Assembly: GCA_009602735.1 (NCBI GenBank)
Contig: WELA01012483.1
Coordinates: 360,521-397,459, forward strand
Direction: 5' to 3'
From: Mesotaenium endlicherianum
Taxonomy: Eukaryota > Streptophyta > Zygnematophyceae > Zygnematales > Mesotaeniaceae
DNA length: 36,939 nt
Made by a program: the position numbers and the translations under genes
Part shown: piece by piece, positions 1 through 10,979 of the stretch
How the letters are laid out: each line of letters starts with the position of its first letter
Position numbering within the stretch: the stretch's first letter is position 1
Notes under the pieces: model-generated
Database searches by the model: none
Seen by the model: only the letters and a program-made list of their open reading frames with translations
Told to the model about the DNA's origin: nothing

Positions 1-11
1 CCCCCCCCCCC
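1..11. other. Poly-C run at window start
   Basis: The window opens with about 11 C. Together with the poly-G run at the other end and the poly-G around the N at 26050, it looks like a contig end rather than a biological feature. Confidence is moderate, because short C/G runs also occur inside this genome. Confidence 0.5.
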
Positions 12-449
12 AGCCACCCCCTCATCGCCTCAGCAAGCTGTGTCTCTCCCTTCCCTGGGCATATGCGCGCAGTGTCCATATATGTTGTACACCCGCATTC
101 GTGTGCATGCCGTGTGTGTGATGAGCGTCTGCAATGCCTGTGTGCTGTCTCTGCGTCGGTGTTGGGCTGACTATTCCCATCGAATCAGCAATAGTTTGCC
201 ACACAATAGGTGGGCATCCAAGGCAGCACAAGAAACTTAGACAACCACAGTGAAGTGTGCAGGTCATGACTTCGAATATTTCCCATGTACTTCACCACTC
301 TTCATCGTACTCTCTCAGAAGTGGTTGAGGGAAAGAGACACACAAGTAGTCCATTGCACGCTTCAGCTATTCCAGTTGCTATACCATGCATTGCAATACA
401 CACCGGGTGGTGCTCCCCTACATGCGCATACAAGACGGTCTCACTGGGG

Positions 450-3400
450 CTACCGCCGCGAAGTGAAGGGAGGGCGGGGACGCACAGCAAGGCCCTCGTT
501 CTCGTCCTTGAGAAGCTCGCGGTAGAGAGCGCGCAGCCCGTTGCGGCCGCTCTCCCACGCCGCCGACTCGTCTTCCGAGTCCGTGCCGCTGGCGCCGCCG
601 CCGGCGGCCGCGCCGCCGATGAAGCCGGCATCCATGAGCGCAAACAGGTCCTGCTCACCTCGCCCCCCCCTCCCCCGCAGCCATGGCCCTCCTCTCAGCC
701 CCCTCAGCGACGAGTATTTCTCCAGAGCCTGTCCAGTGTCTCCTTGCAAGATGTGCAAGGGCCCCGCGCAGGCAATACGGATACCACAAGGACAATGAGG
801 GGACCGACAGGGAGACAGAGAGACATGGGGCCAAGGGGGTAGAGGGGGAGGGGGCGAGGGGTGGGGGGCTGGCCCACCTGCGGAGAGGGAGCGCGAGGAG
901 CCGCTGAGGGAGCAGCGCCGGGAAGGGCCCCGGCTGTCTTCTCCAAGTCTTCCAGCGCCAGCATCAGAGCTGCACTTGTCGTCCACCCCTTTCCCCCCCG
1001 GGTGGCCGTCATTCAGTCTCCAATGCTGTTGCCGCCACCTCCCCAGAGGCACAGCCTTGCGGGATGCAGGAGGACGAGAGAGAGAAAGGAATTGGGAGCG
1101 CAGTGCTGAGCACACAAGTGGAAGGAGAGCAAAGGGGCAAATGCTGAGAGGCAAGAGGTGAGATGGCACCACCACAGAGGAGCGTGGGCCCTCTCCCCCC
1201 GAGCATGCATTGCACCGCACCACATTGCACGATTGATACGGGGGAAGGGTGTTAGCGTGTCCTACCTGGCAAGTCCAGGAGGCTGGGGAAAAGAGGCAAA
1301 AAGGAGGAAGGCCCGATGAGGGCGGGCATCAGCCTCACAAACGCATCCTCCTCCCTGCACACACACACCCACACCCCTCCTTGCCTGTTATTTATAAGCA
1401 TTGCCCGGGGGAGGAGGGCGAGGGGGCATTTTTGCATGCCTTTTTGTTTCATTGAGTGCTTGCCTTTTCCCTAGATGGTTACTGCCTGTTGCTGTGGCGC
1501 GTCCACGTGGCAGAGCTGCCAGGAGGCTGCTGGTGTCGGCTTTACACGCATGCCGTGGCAGCTGTTTTGCTTCAGCATCTTAGCACCGTGCAAGTGCTTA
1601 TTGAGCCCTTAGATCGTATAGGATGGCTACCCGTGCATGAATGGCTGGCTATTGCGACCCCGGGGTGCGTGCTTCAGATGCAGCCAGTAGTAGACACAGG
1701 CACCGCCGACTTGTGCCCATCACAATAATGACAGTGACGATGGTGACACACGGCAGATGGTGGGCTGGGCGTGGGGNCCGCTGAGGGAGCAGCGCCGGGA
1801 AGGGCCCCGGCTGTCTTCTCCAAGTCTTCCAGCGCCAGCATCAGAGCTGCACTTGTCGTCCACCCCTTTCCCCCCCGGGTGGCCGTCATTCAGTCTCCAA
1901 TGCTGTTGCCGCCACCTCCCCAGAGGCACAGCCTTGCGGGATGCAGGAGGACGAGAGAGAGAAAGGAATTGGGAGCGCAGTGCTGAGCACACAAGTGGAA
2001 GGAGAGCAAAGGGGCAAATGCTGAGAGGCAAGAGGTGAGATGGCACCACCACAGAGGAGCGTGGGCCCTCTCCCCCCGAGCATGCATTGCACCGCACCAC
2101 ATTGCACGATTGATACGGGGGAAGGGTGTTAGCGTGTCCTACCTGGCAAGTCCAGGAGGCTGGGGAAAAGAGGCAAAAAGGAGGAAGGCCCGATGAGGGC
2201 GGGCATCAGCCTCACAAACGCATCCTCCTCCCTGCACACACACACCCACACCCCTCCTTGCCTGTTATTTATAAGCATTGCCCGGGGGAGGAGGGCGAGG
2301 GGGCATTTTTGCATGCCTTTTTGTTTCATTGAGTGCTTGCCTTTTCCCTAGATGGTTACTGCCTGTTGCTGTGGCGCGTCCACGTGGCAGAGCTGCCAGG
2401 AGGCTGCTGGTGTCGGCTTTACACGCATGCCGTGGCAGCTGTTTTGCTTCAGCATCTTAGCACCGTGCAAGTGCTTATTGAGCCCTTAGATCGTATAGGA
2501 TGGCTACCCGTGCATGAATGGCTGGCTATTGCGACCCCGGGGTGCGTGCTTCAGATGCAGCCAGTAGTAGACACAGGCACCGCCGACTTGTGCCCATCAC
2601 AATAATGACAGTGACGATGGTGACACACGGCAGATGGTGGGCTGGGCGTGGGGCGCAGGGAGCATGACTACTCACGAAGGACCGCCGCACGCCAGCAGCT
2701 TCAGCAGCACCGGATAGAACTGCGTCCCCCATCCGCCGCCACGCCCGCGTTACTCCACGTGCAACAGTAGGGCTCAGTGTATGCAATAGATTCTGTAAGG
2801 CTTGAGGGCGAGGGGACGAGGTTTAGAAACCCGCTCAGCTTGCATACCCCCCACACTCTGTCCCAGCACCTCTACCGCATGCACCCCCATGAGCACACAG
2901 GCGACACAAGGGGCCATTTGACGGGGCCTCGTATCAGTTCTTGCAATTAGGTCCTAAACCTTAACGTTACTCCCCTAGACTCTTCTTCCAACTGTTGTTT
3001 CTGCACATACTGCTGCCTGTACCATAGCAGCCAGCAGTCACCACACCCGGGACTCGCAGCCCCCCCAGATCCTGACCTTTGCGAGAGAGAGCCAACCAAT
3101 TGTGCGGATCCTTTGAACCAGAGCAAGGGCTGTGCCAGGAGGGAGCAGGAACCAAGTCAGATGGTGCCAGCTGTTGTCATTTGCAGAGAGATACACATAC
3201 ACAATACACATACACACAAACACACACACGCACGTGCACACGGTTAGAACAGGCAGACACACACCTGGGGAAGAAGCTGCGGGTGCGAGTGCAGCAGCCT
3301 CTTCTTCTCGTCGTTCAGAAACTCCAGCACCGCGAGCGCCAGCTTGGAGTTTGCATACTGCCTGCACAGGGACGGGTTATTGCAAGTGTGTGAGAGAGAG

Positions 3401-4142
3401 GGGTACTGATACACGCTCTCTGAGTGTGTGAGCGGCAGCTATGGGACTATCCCCCCTGCTTACGGCTGCTTGCACAGTCAGCGCGCAGCTAGTCACGCGC
3501 CATCGCGCTCTGCTTGCTTCCTCACACCTGTCCTGAGCACGCCTGGGCTCACAGAACCAGGACTATTTTGCATCATTGCGTTGTGCCTTCCTTGGTCCTA
3601 AGGTGCAGGCTGCATGCATCACATTGCAGTGTCCCGCTGCCTGAGCACAACAGGTCCACCCTCTGTAATTTCTCACGTCCACAATGGCATGACCTCCAAG
3701 CTCAAGCATCAGACGGGGTGTCAAGGTTTCTCAACGGCCTAGCAGGATTTAAGGGAGTTTGGTACGAGTGGTACGAGGGGCACCCAGGGAAGGGCCCACC
3801 TAGTGAGGCAGGCCCTGAAGAAAGTGTGCAGGCTCTTGTCAGCATCATGCAGCACCTCGTCTCCGAACGCCAAATAGAACCTCAAGATAGCCTGCCACGT
3901 CCCCCTCACGCTCTCCCCAGGTAGGTAAGTCATAAGACCACGTAACAAATCAATTTCCAAATCTCTACATGTCAGCATCGTGAACATGCATTGAGCGGTG
4001 TCACCCTAAAGTAATCACCACTCATAAAGGGGATAAGGGAGGCACCAGTAATACAAGGGAGCTGCTTGTAGTGGGTTGAGGAAGCGAAGTTGTGCGAGAA
4101 AATATGCGGCCCAGTGCAGGCAAGACCCGCGGCACCAGGTCC
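450..4142 (-). CDS. Unrecognised multi-exon protein, C-terminal exons only (probable alpha-helical repeat protein)
   Basis: Six exons can be chained on the minus strand with GT-AG junctions and compatible phases: about 4142-4055, 3891-3800, 3361-3265, 2719-2676, 974-878 and 650-450 (stop TAG). The predicted end of the protein includes the stretches AILRFYLAFGDEVLHDADKS, LHTFFRACLTR, LALAVLEFLNDEKKRLL and FYPVLLKLLACGG. These are amphipathic, Leu-rich helices as in HEAT/ARM proteins. An Ala/Pro-rich linker follows, then a last exon with a Gly/Ala and Asp/Glu-Ser-rich tract and the helix LRALYRELLKDENEG. I do not recognise the family. The 5' exons must lie beyond about 4200 or have been cut off by the retroelement locus at 5008. 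The intron between the 44-nt exon and the 97-nt exon contains the assembly duplication, so its real length is about 877 bp shorter than it appears. Exon boundaries are inferred; the 4142-4055 exon is the weakest. Confidence 0.55.
901..1776. repeat. Copy 1 of an exact 876-bp direct duplication (probable assembly artefact)
   Basis: The 876 bases here reappear at 1778-2653 with an offset of 877, and I saw no differences over the stretches compared. A single N at 1777 separates the copies. Copy 1 contains most of a 97-nt exon of the minus-strand gene (974-878) and the adjacent intron. The arrangement fits two overlapping contig ends joined with a one-base gap instead of being merged. Confidence 0.9.
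1777..1777. other. Single N (contig join)
   Basis: One undetermined base lies exactly between the two copies of the 876-bp repeat, marking a scaffold join. Confidence 0.95.
1778..2653. repeat. Copy 2 of the 876-bp direct duplication, with a truncated exon copy
   Basis: This is identical to 901-1776. It begins inside the 97-nt exon of the minus-strand gene, so 1778-1851 is a truncated exon duplicate that would read into the N. Unique sequence resumes at 2654. The cut-off exon argues that the duplication is an assembly error rather than a genomic event. Confidence 0.9.
3184..3240. repeat. CA-rich simple sequence in an intron
   Basis: A degenerate CA/TACACA microsatellite lies just downstream (minus strand) of the exon ending at 3265, in the intron of the unidentified helical-repeat gene. 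No coding or regulatory signal is evident. Confidence 0.6.
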
Positions 4143-5007
4143 CTGCGCCCGTCTTCTGCGCATGCTTGCTGAAGTCTACCAACCTATACAAAGACGTGAT
4201 GAACTCAAGTCAATAATTGCCATGCATACTTCCTAGGCAGGAGCCAAGCTGAGAAGATTCTCCCTTCCTTCTTGATGGCCTGCTTCATATGGTGCTTGAC
4301 CAAAGAAATGCAATTGAACGACTTGCCGCTGACCTATCGCTGCAGTGCATATGTTACTCTTCCATCACATGAAGATCCACATGCACGCACAGCATTTAGA
4401 CGAGTAGGAATAACATACATTTGCACCTCAGTCTAGAGCCTAATATTCTTGTGAGAGTGCTGAAGGTACATCTTTATTGCGGAAAAATTTATATTGCTTT
4501 CAGTGCGGTCTGTGATCCCGAATGCCTAAGATGCGTTTCTTATTATAATACAGTACTTCAAAGGGCATAAACAACCATGCGTCTTCCAGCCGATGTACCA
4601 CTCATTTTAGGTTTTTTAATGTGCACCAACCGATGCACAGAAGTGAAAGTGAAACATGCCCATAAATGATCAGCTAGATTATGAGGCAGGAGTGTACCAC
4701 ATCAATAAGTGTAGCGTCAAGAGTTGCATCCTCAAAACTGACTGTGTTTGCACCATTACCGCTAGGGCCTGCTCGGCCTGCCTGGGTGATGACTCTCAAC
4801 CACTGTTTAACATCTTCCTCTTTCTTTTCAGACATAGCTCCCACCAAAGAGGAGCTTCTGAGTACACACTACATGCTTTTAACAATGGCTGGTCTGTCAT
4901 GGACGGCCAAAACGTCACCGGAAGTAGCCAACAGTCGTTTGACCTTTATGGACTCTGGCATCCAGGAACATCACGTTGGCACATGGGGTGCTAACTCTTT
5001 TCATCTC
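4143..5007. other. AT-richer stretch without a firm gene
   Basis: No convincing gene is visible. A plus-strand frame from about 4832 to 5003 (starting SDIAPTKEELLSTHYMLL) looks protein-like and is preceded by a pyrimidine-rich tract ending in CAG. It could be an isolated exon or the relic of an older element. Near its end lies GGGGTGCTAAC (4985-4995), whose inverse is found beyond the right end of the retroelement locus at about 18131. Confidence 0.3.
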
Positions 5008-5310
5008 TGTCGTGCCTAACGGTGTCGGTCCCTCGGCATCTGCGCGGCCTTTCAGCACCTTTGCCTTCGACCTGGTTGATGTGTCGGTGGCCCTCCTCAC
5101 ACGCGGGCAAACATGGTTGATCGATCTTTGCACGTGTGTCGGTGACAAGCCTTACAAGGGTTAACCCATCCCTGAGCTCCTGAACTTGCACCATGCAACC
5201 ATGACCAACTCTCAGTGCTTTGTTCTACTTTACTCAGCCCTCACCATCTGCTTATCTTAAGCCTTAGCAGAAAATTTAAAAATACTTGCCTTGCCTTAAT
5301 TCCTCTTACA
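5008..5310 (-). repeat. LTR copy R, inverted (about 303 bp)
   Basis: Read on the minus strand it runs from TGTAAGAGGAATTAAGG (5310 downward) to GGCACGACA (5008), matching the LTRs at 16097-16400 and 17663-17974 with scattered differences. TG...CA ends are typical of LTRs. It contains CACGTG and TCGATCGA-like palindromes. There is no polypurine tract beside it; on its inner side it joins unit A at the same junction seen at 17662/17663. Confidence 0.8.
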
Positions 5311-6554
5311 AGGACGTAAGTCTCTTACTTCCACATAGGCTTTATGCCTTAAGGTTCTTGAGTTCACAGGTGAGCAAATTGTGGTTTGCAGAAATCACAC
5401 TCTAAGCAGCTTGACATGCAACGTCAGGTTCAGAGAAAATCGCCCTTCAAGCTTTCGCTTAACTTTCGCAAGTCACAGCTTACAAAACTCTGAAACTACA
5501 CGTCTATGCTGGCTTGGGTCAAGCTCTTCACTTAACACCGCGCCTTAACAGCTCTTCACTGCCGGGCTAGGCTCGCTCAGTTCTTCACTGAGAGCTTTAT
5601 CTGTCAATACTACTCTCTCTCTTCGAGATGCGAATGCGACTTCTGAGAACTTGGAAACTAACACACAACTCACCATTTTAAGGCTGCTTCACACACTGGT
5701 GGCGTTCGGCCGAATCTGTGCTAATCTCCTAGCAGATTCTATTCTGCAGTTCTCCTACTTTTAACAGTGAGATTCCCTCTTGAGAACTCCTACAATCCTA
5801 ACTTATCTATGATACACTGAGAAGAATCTTCATCGTCAGCAGAAGCGTGAGGCCTCGGCCCTCCAATGGCCTTGGGAACTCCTTCTTCTTCTTTGTGCCC
5901 TTCTTCTCCTTCCTTCTGCTTCCTCTGCTTCTTGGCAAAAGTGCGTGAGAGTGAATAACATGTCTCAGGCAAGGTTCGTGCCTTTCGCAGGCACCACACA
6001 GCGTCATCTTTCGAGAATGCCGTGCTTAGTCACAAAGCTTAGCTGCATGTCGCTTCTGCCTAGCCATGCTCAACTCAAACTCGTAGTCACTCAGCATGCA
6101 TGCACACCTCGTGACTGTCGCGCGTGGCTGCTTAGCTTCTCAGCTGGCAGTCACGCCTAATTGGCTCATGGCTAAGAACTCCTGAGCGGCGTGTACAAGC
6201 AAATGCCACTTGCTCAAGATTCCCAACCGGGCGGCCGTAACCTATCTTGGCATTGCGGCCATGACCTGGCTTAATCTGCCAGTCACACAGTACCTGACTT
6301 GGTACCTGCGGGGCGGCTCATCACTGATCCCCAGCTTCTAGCCTCGCGGCTGTCAATGCTGTCAAAACCTCCCCCATCCTTGGGTGTGGGGCACATTGAC
6401 ATTGACCCCTTGCCAGTGGTCTTGACGCCGACATAACCGTTGACTGCGACGTAATCAGTCAAGTGGTCGATGAGTCAACGCTGACTTTCCGTACCTGGGT
6501 GGCCGTAGCTTGCGCTGCGCGTGCGGCACCGTCATACAGATAGTAGTCGCGACA
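5311..6554 (-). repeat. Unit A, inverted copy (about 1.24 kb)
   Basis: Read on the minus strand it begins TGTCGCGACTACTATC at 6554 and ends GTCCT at 5311. It matches 6812-8055 and 16403-17662. The small coding-like frames at 5790-6007 show that it is closer to the 16403 copy than to the copy next to gag, for example sharing the reverse-frame residues NNMSQARFVPF against HDMSQARFMPF at 7206-7421. With 6812-8055 it forms the arms of a large palindrome. Confidence 0.8.
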
Positions 6555-6811
6555 TCTGAAGGGGCCTTTTGGCGAAAAGAATCAAAGTATTTTGATTGGC
6601 GATTTTTTTCATTAATTCTTGCGTTTGTGCGAAGAAGTTGAATGTTGACGAATTGTGGTGACTTATTTCAAAAGGTCTAACGACATTGCACCAAGAATCA
6701 ACTCCATGGCCATCTCTATGATATATCTGACCACACATAATGTGATAATTGTCAATGTAATACAACTACATTGGCGCTTTTGTCGAGGTATTTGCGCCAA
6801 AACTCAATTGT
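6555..6811. other. Unique 257-bp spacer between inverted A units
   Basis: This AT-rich segment is absent from the right-hand side of the locus. It has a local inverted repeat near its right end (TTGGCGC...GCGCCAA, about 6770-6802) and a 77-codon minus-strand open frame (6532-6765) with no recognisable features. It occupies the place where a 5' LTR would be expected if A is the leader of the gag-pol element. Confidence 0.5.
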
Positions 6812-8055
6812 TGTCGCGACTACTATCCGTATGACGGTGCCGCACGCGCAGCGCAAGCTACGGCCACCCAGGTACGGAAAGTCAGCGTTGACTCATCGAC
6901 CACTTGACTGATTACGTCGCAGTCAGCGGTTATGTCGGCGTCAAGACCACAGGCAAGGGGTCAATGTCAATGTGCCCCACACCCAAGGATGGGGGAGGTT
7001 TTGACAGCATAGACAGCCGCGAGGCTAGAAGCTGGGGATCAGTGATGAGCCGCCCCGCAGGTACCAAGTCAGGTACTGTGTGACTGGCAGATTAAGCCAG
7101 GTCAAGGCCGCAATGCCCAGATAGGTTACGGCCGCCCGGTTGGGAATCTTGAGCAAGTGGCATTTGCTTGTACACGCCGCTCAGGAGTTCTTAGCCATGA
7201 GCCAATTAGGCGTGACTGCCAGCTGAGAAGCTAAGCAGCCACGCGCGACAGTCACGAGGTGTGCATGCATGCTGAGTGACTACGAGTTTGAGTTGAGCAT
7301 GGCTAGGCAGAAGCGACATGCAGCTAAGCCTTGTGACTAAGCACGGCATTCTCGAAAGATGACGCTGTGTGGTGCCTGCGAAAGGCATGAATCTTGCCTG
7401 AGACATGTCATGCACTTTCACGCACTTTTGCCAAGGAGCAGAAGGAGCAGAAGGAAGGAGAAGAAGGGCGCGAAGAAGAAGAAGGAGTTCCCAAGGCCAT
7501 TGGAGGGCCGAGGCCTCACGCTTCTGCCGACGCTGAAGATTCTTCTCAGTGTATCATAGATAAGTTAGGATTGTAGGAGTTCCCAAGAGGGAATCTCACT
7601 GTTGAAAGTAGGAGAATTGCAGAATAGAATCTGCTAGGAGATTAGCACAGATTCGGCCGAACGCCACCAGTGTGTGAAGCAGCCTTAAAATGGTGAGTTG
7701 TGTGTTAGTTTCCAAGTTCTCAGAAGTCGCATTCGCATCTCGAAGAGAGAGAGTAGTATTGACAGATAAAGCTCTCAAGGGAGAACTGAGCGAGCCTAGC
7801 CTGGCAGTGAAGAGCTGTTAAGGCGCGGTGTTAAGTGAAGAGCTTGACCCAGGCCAGCATAGACGTGTAGTTTCAAAGTTTCGCAAGCTGTGACTTTGTG
7901 AAAGTTAAGTGAAAGCTTGAAGGGCGATTTTCTCTGAATCTGACGTTTTATGTCAAGCTGCTTAGAGTGTGATTTCTGCAAACTACAATTTGCTTGCTTG
8001 TGAACCCAAGAACCTTAAGGCATAAAGCCTATGTGGAAGTAAGAGACTCCCGTCC
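6812..8055 (+). repeat. Unit A upstream of gag (about 1.24 kb; possible 5' leader)
   Basis: It begins TGTCGCGACTACTATCC and shares sequence with the other two A copies up to GTCCT at about 8055, then runs without a break into the gag region. Two overlapping short Lys/Glu-rich frames (7359-7559 and 7394-7576) are kept in all three copies, but this may only reflect recent duplication. The interpretation as a long untranslated leader is inferred from position. A could instead be a longer LTR-like repeat, but it lacks a CA end and a preceding polypurine tract. Confidence 0.6.
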
Positions 8056-8179
8056 TAATTCTGAGAATTTCGGTTGCGTGGTTCAGGTGAAAAGAAATTC
8101 CCAAGCAAATTGGGGATTGAGGCCTGCAAGGTCTGCCGATGTTCCGCCTGGAAGGGGACCCGGAGAAATTCAACTGTAC

Positions 8180-10156
8180 ATGCAGTTGAGGAGTGGAAGA
8201 CTCTACTACCCTGTGGAGCCTGTGGAAGGTTCTGATTCAGGCCAGAGTCCACGAGGAAGTGAGACATCTGAGCGCACGGATAACCTGTGGAGTGAGCAAC
8301 CGTCGGGAGACGAGTCTCGCCATACTGCCACAAACAGTGAGAATCCGTATAACACGCAAGCCTTTGTTCCCAATTTGGGCAAAGAGCACGACGTTTGGGG
8401 TAAAGTTAGTGAGACTTGGTCGCCATTCGAAATGACTGGTGATGATAAGGATGATAATCCTAAGTTCAAGCTGTCTACAAAGTGTTTTAGTGGACAAACC
8501 GGTGGAAATAGTTTCACTTTCGAGGAGTTTGATGAAATGTATTGGGCTGACTTCTTTGAGAAAATCCGAAAGGATTCTTCTTACACTTAGTCAGTCGCTT
8601 TTATAAGCTTGGTTCAATACTTGGACAAGGATGCCTTGTTGCTTTATCGCAAATTCCGGAAGGATGAGAACCTTACCCAGGAATGGACGTTTGACGAGCA
8701 AAAGAAGGCGAGGGATTTAAAAATCCAGAAAGAGGTTGCGAAAGCCTGCCTGTCCGCTTTGTCATCAGGAAGAGCGATACCTGCTGGACCTGTTGAGAGC
8801 GTAGACTTAGCTGCACCAACACAAGAATTAACAGATGCCATGAGGCAACTCACCGAGGGTCAGCAGCGAGCGGCTACTCGAGATGATGATGCTGGGTCTG
8901 TCGTAGAATTGCGTAAAGTGTGTGCAGAATTGTCTGAAAAGATTGCTAATGCTCAGGAACGAGTAACGCGCAGGGCTGCACCTTTTACAGGGCAGCATGG
9001 TGATAGTGCCACCACGGAAGCAAGCCATGCGCAAGCGTTGGCTAGTTGCCGTAGGGATATGGAGGCTGGGGATGACCAGCTAGACTCTGAGCACTGTCTG
9101 CGTCGTTTCTTTAAGTTGCTTGAAGCAAAATTCCCAAAGGATCGCAGTCTTAAGGTGCATTGTTATGTGCATTCTGTCCGCCAAAAGAACGAGACAGTGA
9201 TGGAGGTCAAATCCAGATTGGTAGACCTTGCCAAGAAGGCCGGAATTTATGACCCTAGGATTGTGGCTGACAAATTCTTATTGTGTCTGGGTAAAGACAC
9301 AGATCAAAAGGTCAGGCCGCACCTATCTGCGAAACGCGGAATCGACTGGAACATCGACAAGGCTGCTGAAATAGCACGCAATGTCGAGGAAGGTAAAGTC
9401 TGGTACAAGGAGGCTTCCAGGGGGCTTATGGCTTTTGAGAGAAAGGAGGAATCCTTTCAGCCTAAGGCCAATAGCTCTAATTTTCAGTTTAAGAAGAAGA
9501 GCGGGGCTTTCAATAGGTTTGCTAAGCACGCCAACACTGCTGAGACAGCAGAGGACTGTTGGAATTGCGGGAAATCGAGACATCAGAAGAGAGATTGTCC
9601 GTACTTGGATGCTAAGCAATTGTCTGCTAGTAAGGCGCAGGTATGCGCACATTGCAGCAAAAAGGGACACTCAGAAGATGAGTGTTGGTCCAAGAACCCA
9701 AATCTGAAGCCACCATGGGCTAATGTTGCCACGAAAGAGGCAGATAAGGGTAAGAAAAAGGAAAAAAATAACTCTGGTAACGGAAAGGGTAACCAGAAGT
9801 ATGATGCTATGAGTGCAGAGATTCCAGAGTTGAAAGCTCAATTTGCAAGACTTAATGTGCCTAATGTCTATTATGATGCAAATGTGGCTGAAAAGACCGT
9901 CTGCAAAGGCAAGAAGCTGACGCCTGAGAAGGCCGTGGCTGCAACGGCTGCGAAGCGCGCAGATCATGACCGTCTGGTTCCAAGAAATGCTGGGAAGCTT
10001 CCTCAGACCTTTCGGATCACTCTTGATGAGAACAAGATTGTGCAGCTACGACAAGCCAAGCCTGGGCCACACAAGACATTTAATTTTTTCGCTGGAGAAG
10101 CTGAAGGCTCTGGTGGAACACCGGATTCAGCACATTCCTTGTCTTTCACTCGCTGA
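8180..10156 (+). CDS. gag: Gag polyprotein with two CCHC zinc knuckles (interrupted by one in-frame stop)
   Basis: The nucleocapsid/capsid precursor packages element RNA in cytoplasmic particles. The likely start is ATG 8180 (MQLRSGRLYYP), since upstream sequence belongs to repeat unit A. The frame has a TAG at 8588-8590 and continues in the same frame to TGA at 10154-10156, so one nonsense mutation splits an otherwise continuous protein of about 658 codons. The middle part is helical and capsid-like. Two nucleocapsid knuckles follow the C-X2-C-X4-H-X4-C spacing: CWNCGKSRHQKRDC (about 9557-9598) and CAHCSKKGHSEDEC (about 9644-9685). A Lys/Asn/Gly-rich stretch comes next. The downstream protease lies in another frame, so either a programmed frameshift or an indel separates Gag from Pol. 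The knuckles make the assignment firm; the capsid assignment rests on position. Confidence 0.85.
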
Positions 10157-10977
10157 TTTGCGTCTTATATATCCTTTCACGGTTGAAGAAGCCGGACAGC
10201 AGCTGGACATAGCTGAGGAAGGCGCGAACAGCGCTTTGCTGCCTACTAATTTCAGCACTGTGAGAGTGCAAAACAAGGATAGAGTTTTGACGTTCAACGA
10301 CTGGGCCGCTCCCAATATCCTATTGGACACTGGCGCACAACCAGTAATCTTGGGAAAGCGAGCTGTGAAAGATCTGGGATTGACGGCAAGGGACCTGAAA
10401 GAAAGTCCTTTTCAATTGAGGACTGCATCTGGGCAGATTTCAAAGTATTGTGGAATTACCCGCAAGCCTGTGAAAATCACAGAAAAACTTGGGGAAACCT
10501 GAGGAGGCGTCACTGCTCATAGAATGCACGCTGACAGAGGCAGAGAACTATGATGTTCTTTTGGGGACAGAAGACCTGATCCCCCTGGGTATGGTCATCG
10601 ACCTGCAGAAGCAGCGGGTGACTTACCAGTCGACAGATAGGCAGCCGACAGGAGAAATTCCTGTAAAAATGGTTTGCTCGGGAGAGGCGAACTACGAACT
10701 GCTAGATTGTTGTGTGAATGACCGATATCCAGACCATTATATCCTCATCATGCAACGCAAAGAGGAGGGCTATACCAACGTCAACATGCCGATTCCCTTG
10801 GTTTGGCAACCTCGGATTATGGAGCAACTGGAAGCTGTGAGTAACAGGGACCGTGGCCCGCAAGAGCTGCTGCCAGTTCCCAACCCAATTAAGTCTGCTG
10901 CCAATTTGATGCTTGGAGTAGACCCGCTGCCGCAAGGCATTGTGAGGATGGAAGATCCTTTTGCAGGAGAGGAGTAG
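10090..10977 (+). pseudogene. Aspartic protease region of Pol, in two frames
   Basis: The retroviral-type protease processes Gag-Pol. The catalytic motif LLDTGAQPVILGK lies at about 10320-10358, with the active-site Asp codon at 10326-10328. This frame is +1 relative to Gag; its extent upstream of about 10090 is unclear because it overlaps the end of Gag. It ends at TGA 10500-10502, and a second frame, shifted by one base near 10480-10500, continues with family-typical sequence (YDVLLGTEDLIPLGMVIDL) to TAGTAG at 10975-10980. A single-base indel near a G/A homopolymer is the simplest reading. The remainder up to the methyltransferase is not assigned. Confidence 0.7.
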
Positions 10978-10979
10978 TA

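Noticed and set aside
4681..5019. A complete small gene on the plus strand
   Set aside because: The frame runs into the LTR, has no recognised family and no upstream exon. It is kept only as an exon-like stretch.
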